From NCBI GenBank assembly GCA_018398765.1, contig JAHBMJ010000633.1:1-43545 (forward strand): a DNA stretch of 43,545 nt. Reading direction: 5' to 3'. Under the pieces are notes generated by a model. The model was not told where the DNA came from, did no database searches, and worked only from the letters and a program-made list of their open reading frames with translations. Positions 12,147-24,282 of the stretch are shown here, one piece after another. Position 1 is the first letter of the stretch, and each line of letters begins with the position of its first letter. The position numbers and the translations under genes were made by a program. Source of the DNA: Chromera velia (lineage: Eukaryota; Sar; Chromeraceae).

Positions 12147-15119
12147 TCACGTCAACTTCCACCATCCGAATGGCACAAGAAGCTTCACCTCCGTCGGAAC
12201 TTTTTTCTTTTCTGCGGGCCCTTCCCCTTCTTTGGGGGTGAGTGCCTTGGCAGTCGGTCGAGTTCTCTGTCGCTTCCCTGGGAGGTTCTCGGTTTCAGCA
12301 GTCCCTGCCTCCCTCTTCCGTTTCTGTGTGTGTGTCTCTCTCTCGCCATTGGCCTCCTTTCTTCGCCTCTTCTCCCCACCCCTCCTCCTCTCCACCTCCC
12401 GTTCCACACTTCTCTCGTGCAGAGGGACTTGGCCTTCTTCTCCAGTTTGGGAAAGTGCGGCTCTGTGGGCAGAGACGGAGGAAGGGGGGAGTTTGCTCTC
12501 CTGCGTAAGGGAGATTCCCCTCTCAACCACCTTATTCACGGGAACAACACAGGTGTGGGGTCTGTGGGAAGGGGGCTGGCCGTGTCGGTAGACGGGTCGG
12601 GTGGCACTGCCGTCCCTGCTCTGCCACATTGGAGAGAACACCCGGGTCCTCGGGAGACCCTCTTCGGGGGATCCCCACACATGCACTTTCATCTGGTTTC
12701 TGCGGCTGTGTGCTCTGATCACCCGACCGAGGAACCGTCTCCCCGTCTCCTCAGAGCCCTGCCAGATGACCATCTCACCTGGCATCAGAACAGCGGGGAC
12801 AGAAACACGAAGACCGGTTTGCTCCTCTGCTTGGGAGACTGGGATGGGTTCCGTAGGCCCTGCAGGAGGGGCGGGAACCTGATGAGGAGACGGAGAAAGG
12901 TCGGGTGCAGTGAAAGGGGGGGAGGCGCCTTCCCTCCCCCTTTTCCTCTTCTGATGAACTGCGGACGTGTGCCCCTTCTCTTTGTCAATTTCCTGGGACT
13001 CCAGGACCATCAGATTGGACTTTCTGCTTTTCGTGTGGCTGTTGCTGCTGTGGGATTCTGTGGGTCCATTTGGTTCTCGCCTGTCTCCTCATCACCTCTC
13101 GCTTTTTTTTCGTTTCCTCTCACTTCCTGAAGAACACTCCTTTTCTTTAGATTCTCTTTGCGGTTGTCCTGTTCTTCATGATGGGGAAGCCAAGGGTCGG
13201 ACAGACCGAGGGGATGCGGATATCTCGGCAGGGCTCGGTGGTCCTGTGTCTGTCGTTTTGCTGCGCTGCATTCCCGACAGAGAGGGGGCAGCAGCCCATG
13301 TTTGCATTCGAGGACACTCATCTTAGCCCCCCCGCAGAGCGCGCAGAAGTCTTTCTTTCGACCGTGCCTGCAACGACCGCACTCCTTGCATTTGCACTTC
13401 CGCCGACCGTGCATGCAGAAACCATCCCGACCACATTCCTTGCAATTTGATTTGTTGTGCTTGTGGTTGCAGGAACCTTCGCCCCCACAACGCTTGCAGA
13501 AATTCTCATTTCGGCCATGCGGGCAAAGAACATTCTTCCCTTCTTTCCGCACAGATTTTTCTCCACAATGCGCACAGAGGCGCTTCTCTAGTCCGTGCTC
13601 GCAGTATTCATTCCTTTCCTCTCTCTCTTCCTCGACACGATTGGGCGAGAGGAAAGACGGGGGGGCAGAAGAAGAAGAGGCAGAGGCCCCCTCTCCATCC
13701 TCCCCGCGATCGATTTCCTCCTCAATGGTTCCTCCTTTCCTTGCTTGTGCTTCCCTCTCATTTCCTTCCTTCTGCTTCTTCTTTGCACTCGAGCGAGACG
13801 AGACGAGAGGAGACGGCACTTGTGAGGGAGACGGCAGGGGAGACGGCGAGACGGATGGCTGACCTCCTCCCCGCCCTCCCTGAGAGGCAGGAACAGCGAG
13901 ACCAGACTCTGACTCGACTTCTCCCCCCCCTTGTTCGTTTAGCATCGTCTCAGAGTCGAAGAATGCTTCCGTGTGAGGGGGTGGCATGACGCTCCCTCCC
14001 CTCCCCCCCAACCTACCGGCTTGGGGATCAGAGAGACCCGTCTGCTCGAACTTGTTCCTGTCAAACAAAACCTTCAGCCCCGCTGCAGACATGTGGGTGA
14101 AGCAAACGAGGGGGCGTTAATTTTTGGCGACCCCATGCAGTGCTAGCTCAGGAATGGCGTATTTATGGCCACCCCTGGTCGTCAGACCTCACGTTTTTTG
14201 CTGCGTGTCAGACCCGCACAAAAGTGAGGGTCTCAACATACCGGCTATACGCACCGAGAAAGAGGAACGGTAAAGACTGTATATATACAATGCAGACATT
14301 CAATATACCCCCCCACCCACCCGCCTTCTTGCGTCGCCGAAAGAAGCTCACAGTCTCCCTCCCACTCTGGCAGAAAACGGGACACCCGATGCCAGCTCGT
14401 CTGTGCACGCAGCTTAGCTGACCTTGGAGTGCGGCCTCTTTGTCCTGTAGCGCCTTCTTCCACTGCAATTCAAAGGTCCGTTTGTTTCACAAAGTCCTTA
14501 TGTGATTTGGTGCCCTCGCGTTCCTTGGTTCCAACGGCGTGCTTGGTAGGACGCCCGATTCGAGGACTGACAGGAATTCCCAGTTGTTTTGCCCTCGCCT
14601 GCAGCGGTGGAGAGGGAAGGGAAGGAAGGGAAGGGAAGGGAAGAGAATCGAGTGGACGGTGGATCGGGCCAAGGGGACGAATAAGTGTTCGGTCGGTCGA
14701 CTGACCTTCAACGGAGCGTCCAGCTCCTGCTTCCGCTTCCGCTGTTCCCTCCTCTGTTCGCTTTTGTGTTTTCTCTTCTTTTCCTCCGCAGTCATGGGGA
14801 CCGGGGCACGAGGAGCCACAGAAGCGGTACTCGGAGACAGGAGGGGGGCAGTGGGAGCCGAGAGGGACACACTGGGAGACGGCGCGTCTCCGATTTCTTG
14901 CTTCTGCTGCTTTGCTCTCGCACTCGCACGGGTTGTCGGGGGAGGAAACGGGGCGACTGTGCACCGGGGGCGAGACGGCAGGGCAGAGGGGCACTGTCCC
15001 CCCCCCTCTGCAGCAGGAAGGGGATCTGGAAGACGGTAAGCAGAAGGAGGACATTCCATCCCTTCTCTAACCATCTTTGAGATCAAAGAGCCAGCAGGCG
15101 CGCGCAGAGAAGGGGGCAT
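12147..15119 (-). CDS. Cys/His-repeat protein with C-terminal SH3/BAH-like segment (about 788 aa)
   Basis: Exons 15119-14706, 14598-14491, 14462-14423, 14082-13124, 12992-12147; all phases agree (0, 0, 1, 0). The second exon may instead end at 14572, using a GTCAGT donor and giving 761 aa. Residues about 110-200 are basic and helical, with a GRPTK AT-hook-like motif. Residues about 348-459 hold six to eight degenerate CxHGRx4-5CxxCGG units (YCEHGLEKRLCAHCG, CPHGRNENFCKRCGG, CMHGRRKCKCKECG), a spacing suited to metal binding. Residues about 578-677 form a compact aromatic segment (EMVIWQG, RRFLGRVI, VHVWG, FSPMWQ, LTQESKLP) resembling an SH3/BAH-like barrel. Repeats of this kind occur in many algal hypothetical proteins; function is unknown, and a nuclear or chromatin role is inference. 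Upstream exons beyond an acceptor at 15126 are possible. Paralogue of the adjacent gene at 15765-18925. Confidence 0.68.
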
Positions 15120-15764
15120 GCCGACCTGCAAAAAAAGGGGAGTGGGGGGGGGGAAGGGAAACATGAAGTGGAACCCTTGTACTTTGCGCGTAGAACACGC
15201 TGTCGCTCAATTGTATGTTCAACTTGACGGATACCCTTTCGCAGACACATGAAAGCACGCATCACACACAACCCGCTGAATCATGCCTCGCGTTCACAAC
15301 AGAGTCTACGCGCATTGACACACAGAGTAGTTTCCTGACAGTGTCCATCCCACGGTGGTTTCCAGAGAATTTGTCCATGCATGCGTCCTTTTCGTCCTCC
15401 AACAAGGCCATCAAGAGCTCCCATGCACTACAACCCGGACACTCATCCAATGCCATGCAGCCCAATATCACAATTTCAGCAAACACGAACATTGATAGAC
15501 CCTCCACCCATCCATCCCCTGTGCTACCTGTCTGCTTTTCTCCCCCCCATCATCAACAGGGGCGACAGGACCTGCAGCAGGGTGGGAGAACGAGGACGAG
15601 GGGGACTGTTGTCGGGTTCTTCCTGTCAGCAGCAGGCGGGGGACCTCAACAGGTTCTGTGCGTGTGTCGTGCCGCTCTGGTCTCAGGAGGCGCGTCCCTC
15701 TCGGCAGGGGGGCGGGAATCAGTGGCTGATGCCCCCGAATCTCTGCAGCCCCCTTCCTGCCCCC
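15120..15764. other. Spacer between the two Cys/His paralogues
   Basis: 645 bases between the stop codon of the upstream paralogue and the start of this one, on the same (minus) strand. It should hold the promoter and possibly a 5' exon of the 12147-15119 gene, because a good acceptor sits just before its ATG. A minus-strand frame at 15507-15262 looks partly protein-like, but no phase-matched donor joins it. GCATGC word at 15376. Confidence 0.4.
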
Positions 15765-17592
15765 TCAGTTGAGGAAGCTTGAGAGTGAGAATGGGGGTTG
15801 TATACGGAAGTGGAGGTCCTCGACGAGAAGGCTGGAAGGGGAGAGAGGACGAGGGGACGCTAGAGGAAGAGGAGGGGTGTTGGGAGGGGGGAAGGGGGTC
15901 TGCTCTCTCTCTCTCTCGTCCTTCTCCTCTCTGCACTCTTGGCACGACCCACGAACTTTCCCGTACTTGCAGAGTCCTCCACTCGCCCCTCCTGGCTCCT
16001 TGCACCCCCTCTTCTGCCGCTCACGCTTGCACACACCCGTCCCCCGACACTCCTTGCAGTCTCGCTTTCTGTGACCATGCTCGCAGATACCCTTTCCCCC
16101 ACACTCCTTACAATCGTACTTCTTCCGCCCATGCCGGCACATTCGCTTCCCGCTTCCTTTCCCTTTCCCTGTCTCACCCCCACTGTGTCTTCCCTCCCTG
16201 TTGTTCTCCGTCCCCTGCAGGGCCTTCACCGTCCTTCCTCTCCTCTCCTTCTGGGGGACCACAAACTTCGACGCCAGTGACTGCAGAAACACGCAAGAAC
16301 TTTTTGTTCAAGATCATGGGAAGACGCTTCCCAGAAAAGAGCATCGGCTTGCCCGTCACTGTTCCCGGGAAGAAGACAGAGAGGCGGGCGGACAAACAGA
16401 GGCCGAGAACATGTTGCAGACAAAGCCAACAACAGCTGCCGACGAAAAGAGACATCCCAAGAGCCGGATCGAGGGAGACACATGGGTGCTTCTTTCACTT
16501 CGCAGACACACAGAACACAAGGAAAGAGTGGCCCAGGGACAGCCATGCATGCAGGCAAATGGAGAGAGGCCAGGCTCACAAAGACAGACAGAGCAAGCTT
16601 ACATTCAGACAGACAGACAGAAACAGATCGAGAGAAGAAGACAGAGACACAGACAGACCTTCAAAGTGCTCTGCTTCCTCAGAGAGACGGAGACCAGGAG
16701 GCAAACCTGAGAGGAGATGAGACGGCCCCTCCGACAGGCTTCTTGCAGGGTTGTTTCTCTTTCTCTCTCTGTCTCTGTTTCTTCTGTTCTCTGCCTCGAA
16801 AAGAGGGTCAGGCAGATGCAGCTCCTCATCTCTCTTTTCTCCCTCTGTTTCTGTTGCAAAACGTGGAGAGGGCAGCGAGGGAGAGGCCCTCATGAGGGAC
16901 GACTTGTGGGGACTCAGGGGGGGTTGCTGCTCTCCTGTCTGGACGCTCTTTGCTGTGCACTTCTGACACAGAGACCGCTCCTTCCGGTGCCTGCAGTGAG
17001 GGACGCGCCCCTCCTTACAGATCCTGCACGTGAGCTTCTGCCGACCATGCTCGCATATTCCCTTTCCCCCACACTTCCTGCAATAGTACTTATTGTTTAT
17101 GTGCTCACACGCACCCTTGCCCCCACAGTCCTTGCAGTAATACGTCTGCCGACCATGCGGGCACCTTCCCTTCCCCCCATTTCTCACCCACAGAGGCGCT
17201 TTTCGAGTCCGTGATCACATGAGTCTCTTTCTCCTTCTCCCTCTTTCTTTTCCTCATCAAGGTCACCCGGGAGGAACAGAAGGGGGGCAGAGAGGTCGTG
17301 CTCTTCTTCCCTGTCTCCGAAGGGATGGAAGTCGTCCTCCTCTTCTGCTCACAGAAAGAGAAGGTCATGGGGACAGACGAGGCAGTGAAAAGCAGAGATG
17401 AGACGGGGATACGAAGCTGACCCCATTCTTTGCGTTTCTCTATCTCTTCTCTCTCAATCATGCATTCAGGAGAAATCAAGGAGCCGGTACAGAATGGTCA
17501 GCCGACTTTGACGGGACAGAGACAGCATTTCCGGTAGTGGCAAAAAAAAAAGCAGTAGCAAAATACCCCCCCTCCCTCTACCCACACACACA

Positions 17593-17627
<35 letters not shown>

Positions 17628-17636
17628 GGAGAGAGG

Positions 17637-17692
<56 letters not shown>

Positions 17693-18925
17693 GAGACAGA
17701 CAACAGACAGACAGACAGACAGACAGACAGAGAGAGAGAGAGAGAGAGAGGCCCAAAACAGCAGTACAGACAGAGAACAAAACAGACGCATAAGCAGAGA
17801 GAGGTAAAGGCAGACAGAGCCGAGGACGGCTGAGGATCCCATGAAGCAAGCAGAAACCGTCACGAACAGACCTTCTTTCTGTGCTTCACCATGAGCCTGT
17901 GTGGCCGCAGCGGTGCCTCCGTCCCCCACTTGATCGGAACCTCCCCGCCCATTGTCAGACAAACATCCAGCAGCCGCGAGAAGAGACTGCATTGCCGAAT
18001 CCTTCCTCTTTTCCCCCCCCCCTTCCCCAAGTCTGGCAAAAATCCCAGTCTCTTCTCGACTGAGTCTGGCGGTCTCCCGGTCTCGTCGGTGTGTTGGAGG
18101 AGAACTATGAGCAGCTTCTGCAGAAAAGAGCCGCGGAATGCAAAGGGAGGCTTTCAGTTTCAGACAGGCGCCTTCGCGGGATCGCGCGTGTCTTTCAAGA
18201 AGAGACAGCCCGACGGACAGAAAGCGACAAGAGGGGAAAAGACTGGGACAAACACACCGCCAGGGACAGAGGCAGAGACAGACGCAGATAAAAGGGAAAA
18301 ATAAAAAGAAAGACAGACCTTCCTCTGCTCTTTCGGTTCCTGAGATCTCCCCTCTGCAGCGCGTCTGTCTTGTGAAGATCCGGCCACACGACACTGTAGC
18401 AGGCTTGCGTCTGCCCTCCACTTCATCGGAAAGGAATCGCCCCCTATCCTGTCTGCCCTTCCCGTGGCCGATTTCTCTCTCGGTCCCCTTTCCCGTCTCC
18501 GTCTCCTCCCCTTCCTTGCGTGCTCTGGATCCCGTAGTCATGAGGGGAGACGACCAAGCTCGAGGGGAGAACAGCCGGGGTGTGATGTCTGTGACACGAG
18601 ACCTCCTTGTGCCCGCTGCTTCCTCAGACACCGAGGTCGGAAAAGCAGGGCCACCAGTCTGGGTGGAGTAAGAGGAAAAGAGCCCCGGCATATCCCCTGA
18701 CTGAAGGGGCCTGTCTCCCTGAAGAGAGATAGACGTGCCATTCCCCGACCCATCTGAAAAATTCACTCCCACGGATCCTGAGCCTCCCCCCTCGGCACTT
18801 TGTCCAGAAGGGGGGTCTGCGCTTCGGTGTTCCCGGTCAACCTTCTTCTTGTTATTTTGCTTCCTGTCTCCCATTCCACCTGAGTTTGTGGTTGAGGGCA
18901 CTTCAGGTTTTGAATTTTTTTTCAT
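15765..18925 (-). CDS. Cys/His-repeat protein (611 aa, six exons)
   Basis: Exons 18925-18319, 18117-17872, 17344-17188, 17077-16659, 16280-16178, 16068-15765; phases 1, 1, 2, 1, 2 match throughout, and the total is a whole number of codons. ATG at 18925 replaces an in-frame GTG at 18970. Residues 1-330 are Ser/Gly/Arg/Glu-rich and probably disordered. The repeat region starts with CDHGLEKRLC, almost the same words as the paralogue's CEHGLEKRLC. It continues across the splice as CGKCGGKGICEHGRQKLTC, then CRHRKERSLCQKC. After a long acidic/basic linker come degenerate units (RDCKECRGTGVCKRE, LCKYGKVRGSCQEC). The C-terminal barrel-like segment of the neighbour is missing. The introns at 17187-17078 and 16177-16069 encode additional repeats. 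Function unknown; metal binding is likely. The exon 2 frame rests on phase agreement only. Confidence 0.65.
17583..17750. repeat. (CA)n(GA)n(GACA)n(GA)n compound microsatellite
   Basis: A 168-base array inside the 17871-17345 intron of the minus-strand Cys/His gene, so the sense strand is TC/TGTC-rich. Confidence 0.95.
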
Positions 18926-20650
18926 TGTTTGTGCTTTCCCCAGAAAGAAGAGGACGCACCCTGAAGCCACTTAAATACTGACAGAAAAAATGCTCGAGAT
19001 GACAATTCGATAGGCAAAAATGGGAACACTCCAAGGTCAAAACGACCCAAAGCAGATCAAGTCACGTCTCTAAGAGACGGACGCTTACTTTTAGTGACAG
19101 ACTCAGCAGCAAAGCGGCGAAAAAACTGAAGAGACACCACGCAATAGAACCAAAAAGCTTCGCTCTCATCCTCTATGTTGCTCTGCTTGCTCGGCAGCAT
19201 TCACATGAGGCGACAAGAGAGTCTAAGGAAACTCCGGCAATGATGGAATTGTATTGTCTGCCATGCACTTTGTAGACGTGCATGAAGATCATGAAGATGC
19301 ATGAAGTGCCCCACCGCCCAATTCGCTTTCGCGCTTTCCGGGACCATGCATGCACTCAAACTTTCCGGGGCCTACATGCAGCATCATGCAGCTGCCAACA
19401 CCGCATGCATGCAGCATAAAGGTCATGCAAACAATGTCACTTAGCTCTAGTCTATACTAGGTCTTTCTAGAGGTCTTTCTATTACATATAGGACTGCCAG
19501 TCAGTGCCAGGACTATACTGCCAGGAGCGAGACTCCGACGGTTTTAGTCATTCATATACATTTCAAGCTACATTTCAAGTCTTTTTGTTGTATTTTCTAG
19601 AGTGCATGTATACGTCCGTTTGTTTTTTAAATTAAAATTTAAGCTTTTAAAAAGGTTTTACTGCATGAACACTCAGCTAAATTTAATTAGACTTTTCATT
19701 TAATTAAGCTAGTTTGAGTATTAGTATGTCTCCTAGTATTTATAAGCTTATGTTTGGTCTAGCTTTTTCGAGAGTTTTCTCATATAATGAGTCATATTTA
19801 GCTTACGTGATATTATTAAAAAAGAATGTTGCAGCTTACGAATTCATTCACAAAGCGCATGACAGACTTCAAGATTAAGTCTGATTAACCCATTATAATT
19901 TCATAATTAATGCAACTTTGGATTCAACCAGAAGTCGGTTTTGTTATTGCCAACGATAAATCAATTCGATGGTCTTTTGAAAATTTCATTAGGAGTTGAT
20001 CTAGGGGAACTTTGAAGTTGAACCTGATCACATGATTCACATCTCAGCATGAAATTTTCAAGCACATATACTTCAAGTTTCTTGGACCGACAAAGTATTG
20101 TGAAAAGAAAAAATAAACGACAAACTTGTATACAGTGAGTACACTCGGTGAAAACAATGTGATGTTTTCAAACGGCTGCTTGTTGCTCAATTTGTCTCAG
20201 CTAGCTTTCATGAATGTCAGGTAGAAATTGAAGTCAATCTCTGGCCAGAGGAGGACAGAGACTCGCGGACCTTGTGACGCGGCAGAGAGAAAAAATGGAA
20301 GCGTGCACGGCAAAACCCTGTATGTGCACGTGCAGAGAGGGGGAGAGACGACAGATAGAGAGGCGGGGAGAAGAAGAGGGAAAGGGAGAGATCCCGTGGA
20401 GAAAAAAGTCGCGAACAGACTGCACGCAACAGACGAAAAACTGTACATGCCCCATGCATGAAGGTACGATTGAAGAACGTACGGTGAGCGATTCTTCCAA
20501 CCCATGTTGTATCAATAGATGGATCGATGGATAGATGGATGGATACATGCACGCACGGATGAATGGGTGAAGAAAGAATAACGATGAAAAGGAATCGATC
20601 GGGGCCCGTACGCTCCCGGACCGAGGGAGACACGTGGGGTCGTTCACTCA
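18926..20650. other. Intergenic with AT-rich island, no gene seen
   Basis: This should hold the promoter of the minus-strand Cys/His gene (18926 onward). TGCATGC words cluster at 19340-19430, including several CATGCAGC/GCATGCA overlaps. 19440-20190 is strongly AT-rich, with short direct repeats (AGGTCTTTCTA twice at about 19460-19480; GACTGCCAG/ACTGCCAGG at 19491-19525). 20200-20650 is purine-rich low complexity and leads into the 3' end of the RRxS gene. No coding frame is supported. Confidence 0.5.
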
Positions 20651-21530
20651 TCATCTCCAAGTGGCAGCTCCCACATCAAACCCCAACGAGGACGGGGGGA
20701 CTCCAACTGCTGATGAACGACGAAAGCCCCCCACATGAAATGTTGGGCCACCTCCATTGAAGTAGGAGGTCATTGACGACCTTCTTCGTCCGCCAGTCTC
20801 GCTGTCAGGAGGACGAGCAACAGAGGAGCGTCTGAAATCGGTACCAGGAAGCGGACTTTTCACGCCACTCCGGGCCTCTGTCACTGAGGACTGTCTCGCC
20901 CGACCCCACGGCATCGGAGCGTCGGGGCCTTCACTGTGGTACTTGAATGTGGATCGTCTCTTTCCGTTCTCAGGAAGGGCCTGCTGCTGCTGCTGTCCTT
21001 GGAAGGGGGCCGCACAGTTGAATGTGGACCCTCTCCTCCCATTCTCAGCGAGGAGCTGCTCTCCTTGGAAGGGGGAAACAAGCGATGACGCACGCCGGCC
21101 AGCGCTAGACCCCGAATGCCTCTGTCCTCCTCCCAGCAGAAGATTTCCGTACAGGCCTTTCTGCAATCCCCTCACACTTCCGTCAACCGACTCGCGCTTA
21201 GCAGACTGATGAAATTTCACAAGCTGATCTGCCAACACAGCCACGGAGACGGGAAATTCGTCAGGAATTTGGAGGCTACTGCATGGAGGAAGACAGGAAG
21301 GGAGGAAGGAGAAAGTTGAACGGGACAAAAGACATCTTGCAAGCAGAAACGGAGGAAACAAGCACACAGAGGGGTTCTTCTGTGTAGAGAAAGGAGGCGA
21401 GGGAGGACGGTGAGTACAGGGAAAGACTGAGGGAGTGTTGAGAACACAAAAAAAGGCAAATTCAGAGGGCTTTTCATCTCTCGCGCGTTTTCCATCTGTG
21501 TCTCTGTCTGTCTGTCTGTTTGTCTGTCTA

Positions 21531-21569
<39 letters not shown>

Positions 21570-21572
21570 AAC

Positions 21573-21609
<37 letters not shown>

Positions 21610-21615
21610 GATATA

Positions 21616-21651
<36 letters not shown>

Positions 21652-21668
21652 GTCTGTCTGTCTGTCCA

Positions 21669-21703
<35 letters not shown>

Positions 21704-24243
21704 GTCTGTCTGTCTGTCCATCTGTCTGTCTGTCTGTCTGTCTATCTGTCTGTCTGTCTGTCTGGCTGTCTGACCTCTTGAGAAAATCCTGTCCAGGCCA
21801 CTTTCGAGACAGAGCTGCCATGACGACAGACAGCATCTGGCTGTGTGGGAGTGGGAGGAGTTCAAACACGCCGGTCGCATGGGGGATTTCGGGTGCTGTG
21901 GGCCAACCGGAGGGAGAGACCCCTCTGTCTTTGAGGGCAGAACACTCCTCCAGCCAGTACCGGGAGGTCAGCTGGTGGAAACTCAAAGCCACCTCCCGCT
22001 GTGAGAGTTTGGCTGACCAATCGAACACAAGAGCCCTCTTCAGGGGTCTGCACGCATGGGGCATGGGAGAGGGAGGGAGGAGGGATAGTGGGAGGACAGG
22101 GACTTGAGTCTTGAATTTTTGCGCGATGGACCTTCTTCGTGTCCACATCAATACACACACAAAAAAGAGACACACACGCAGACAGACAAACACACGCATT
22201 TAATCTTCGTTCTTTTCTGCCGAGTTTAATTATGTAATGTACCTCGACGGTTCGATCAAATGATACGTGTCAGCAGCGCGGTTGCTGTGAAGCATCTAGC
22301 GGTACATATGTCGAGGCAAACAGAGAGACAAATGCGGGAGAGAAACCAAAATGTGAACAAACAGCTGACTGACAGCAAAGATTTGAGCCTATCCGAAGCA
22401 TTGGCCCTGAACCTATCGATCTCCGTCAGGAGAGCGAAGATTTGGGCAAATGGAGTGCCTCGGTTAGCTGCGGAAACAGACCACGCAGTCTGCTGCACAG
22501 AAGATCTGCGCATCTGGGCAACTAGAGGAATGGGGGCAGTGTCAGCCTGCTGTGACATGCGTCGAAAGCCCAGAGTGAAATTCGAAAATCTTCTACGCGT
22601 CCGCGCAGCTCCCTCCGCATCTAATGCAAATGACTTTCTCATTTCTTGCAGTCGTTTCATTTGTATTCCTGAGAGCCTCTCTGTAGCGGAGCGTCTGTGT
22701 ACGTGCAGGGGAGTGACACCTCCTTGGCGAGTGCTTATTCTGGAAGTGCTCTCAAAATCAGACTGGGAGTCTGATTGACTGCTGCTGCTGCTGCTGCTGG
22801 AGTTGGAGGCGTCACTCACAGAGAGCGACGAGGTCGAGCTTGAATTCGTTGAACAGGGACGAGCCTCAGCGCTCCGACGCCCCTCCACACTCACAGCCAC
22901 ACCGCTTCCCATCGTGCTGGCTCGACGCCTCTGAGCCCCAAAACTTGGGCAAGCAGAAGCGAGTCCGCTGTTCCGTCCGTCACTTGTCTCGACAATCGTC
23001 TGCGCGACCAGTTGGTCGCTCCCGCGAATGCTGAAAGAGATCATAGAGACAATCTCATTTGCAACTGAACTGCGTCGCCGAGCATCTCTTCTAGCCGCAG
23101 CCCCATCAGCATTGGCAGTGGACATGCGCCTCGAGGAACGCAGGGTTCCTTGGGAAGGGGGCTCTGTTGGAAATACGGTTGAGAGACGTCTCTGTGGTAA
23201 GGCGAGGTCTGTCAAGACTGACGACCTTCTTCGGTCATGCGTGACCATTGGACCCCCCACAGTCGAGGCTCTCCTTTTTCTCCCCCCCCCCTCCTCAGTC
23301 TCTTGCCACCCTACTGAACCCCTCCGCTGCCCCCCTGCTAGAGAAAATCCGTCTCCAAACCCGTTATCAAAGTCCCCAGCCAGGGAATCCCTTTCTCCAG
23401 CACTGGGTGCGAAGCGCACGGGTGCCACCGAGGATCTCCTCATTTGACCTTGGCCTCTCTCTCTGGCCACGGAGGGGGCTCCTGTCCTTTCATTCAGCTG
23501 CGTGCTCTTGTAGAAGGTCCTGCTCCCAAATTTTCTGTTGATGGCAGCAGGAGACTGCAGCAGCATCAGAAGCTCGATCTCGACCTGCTGGGATGGGAGG
23601 CCGATCCAGCTAGCAAGAAGTCTGCTCTCGATCACGTACCTGCATGAATGGATGGAAAATTTGATTCATGTATAAGTAAAGCATATGAAAATAAATAGAC
23701 ACAGAAGAGGAAGAGACGACCCAGCCGCAAGTGGTCTGTACTCGATCAATGCATTGCCTAGCAATGAAGCCTTTTGTAATCGTGTATGATGAACAAGCAG
23801 ATGAGCTGCTATGACAATTTTTTCAGTACCGTGCTTACCGAATACAGTGTTTCATTTCTGTGGGGTCCAGAAGCCACTTACATAAGACTCCTCTCGACTG
23901 CGCAGCGCGGCAATTCCAAAAAGGTGTCTCAGGTCTCCCAAAGACGTCATCTTTCCTTTCACAAAAAAGAAAGCCAAGAGAACCCCATACAGGGCCAATG
24001 TACAGAGCCCCACCATTGCAGCTGGAGTATCTGGTTCACTGTCCGCATGCGGATCGTGAAGGCCGCCCATCCCGCCAACAGCCTCATCAGACGAGCACGA
24101 AATAGTCGCCATTTTCTGATAAACTGCACAGCGCGCAGAGAGGGACAGAGAGACAGAGCACAGAGACAGATAATAGATTGGACTGGAAGGAGAGGGGTTG
24201 AATGGGAAGGATTCAGTACTTCGGTGTCCTCTTCCCCGCTCGC

Positions 24244-24282
<39 letters not shown>

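Noticed and set aside
15262-15507. 81-codon minus-strand frame upstream of the first Cys/His gene
   Set aside because: Partly protein-like, but no donor joins it in phase to the exon starting at 15125; could be a missed 5' exon.
17872-18117. Alternative minus-strand frame of exon 2 (KLLIVLLQHTDETGRPPD...)
   Set aside because: It looks protein-like, but its phase 0 does not fit the phase-1 donor before it or the exon after it.
18091-18291. Plus-strand coiled-coil-like frame inside the minus-strand Cys/His gene
   Set aside because: It is antisense to a phase-consistent exon and a pyrimidine-rich intron end; no promoter or splice partner on the plus strand.
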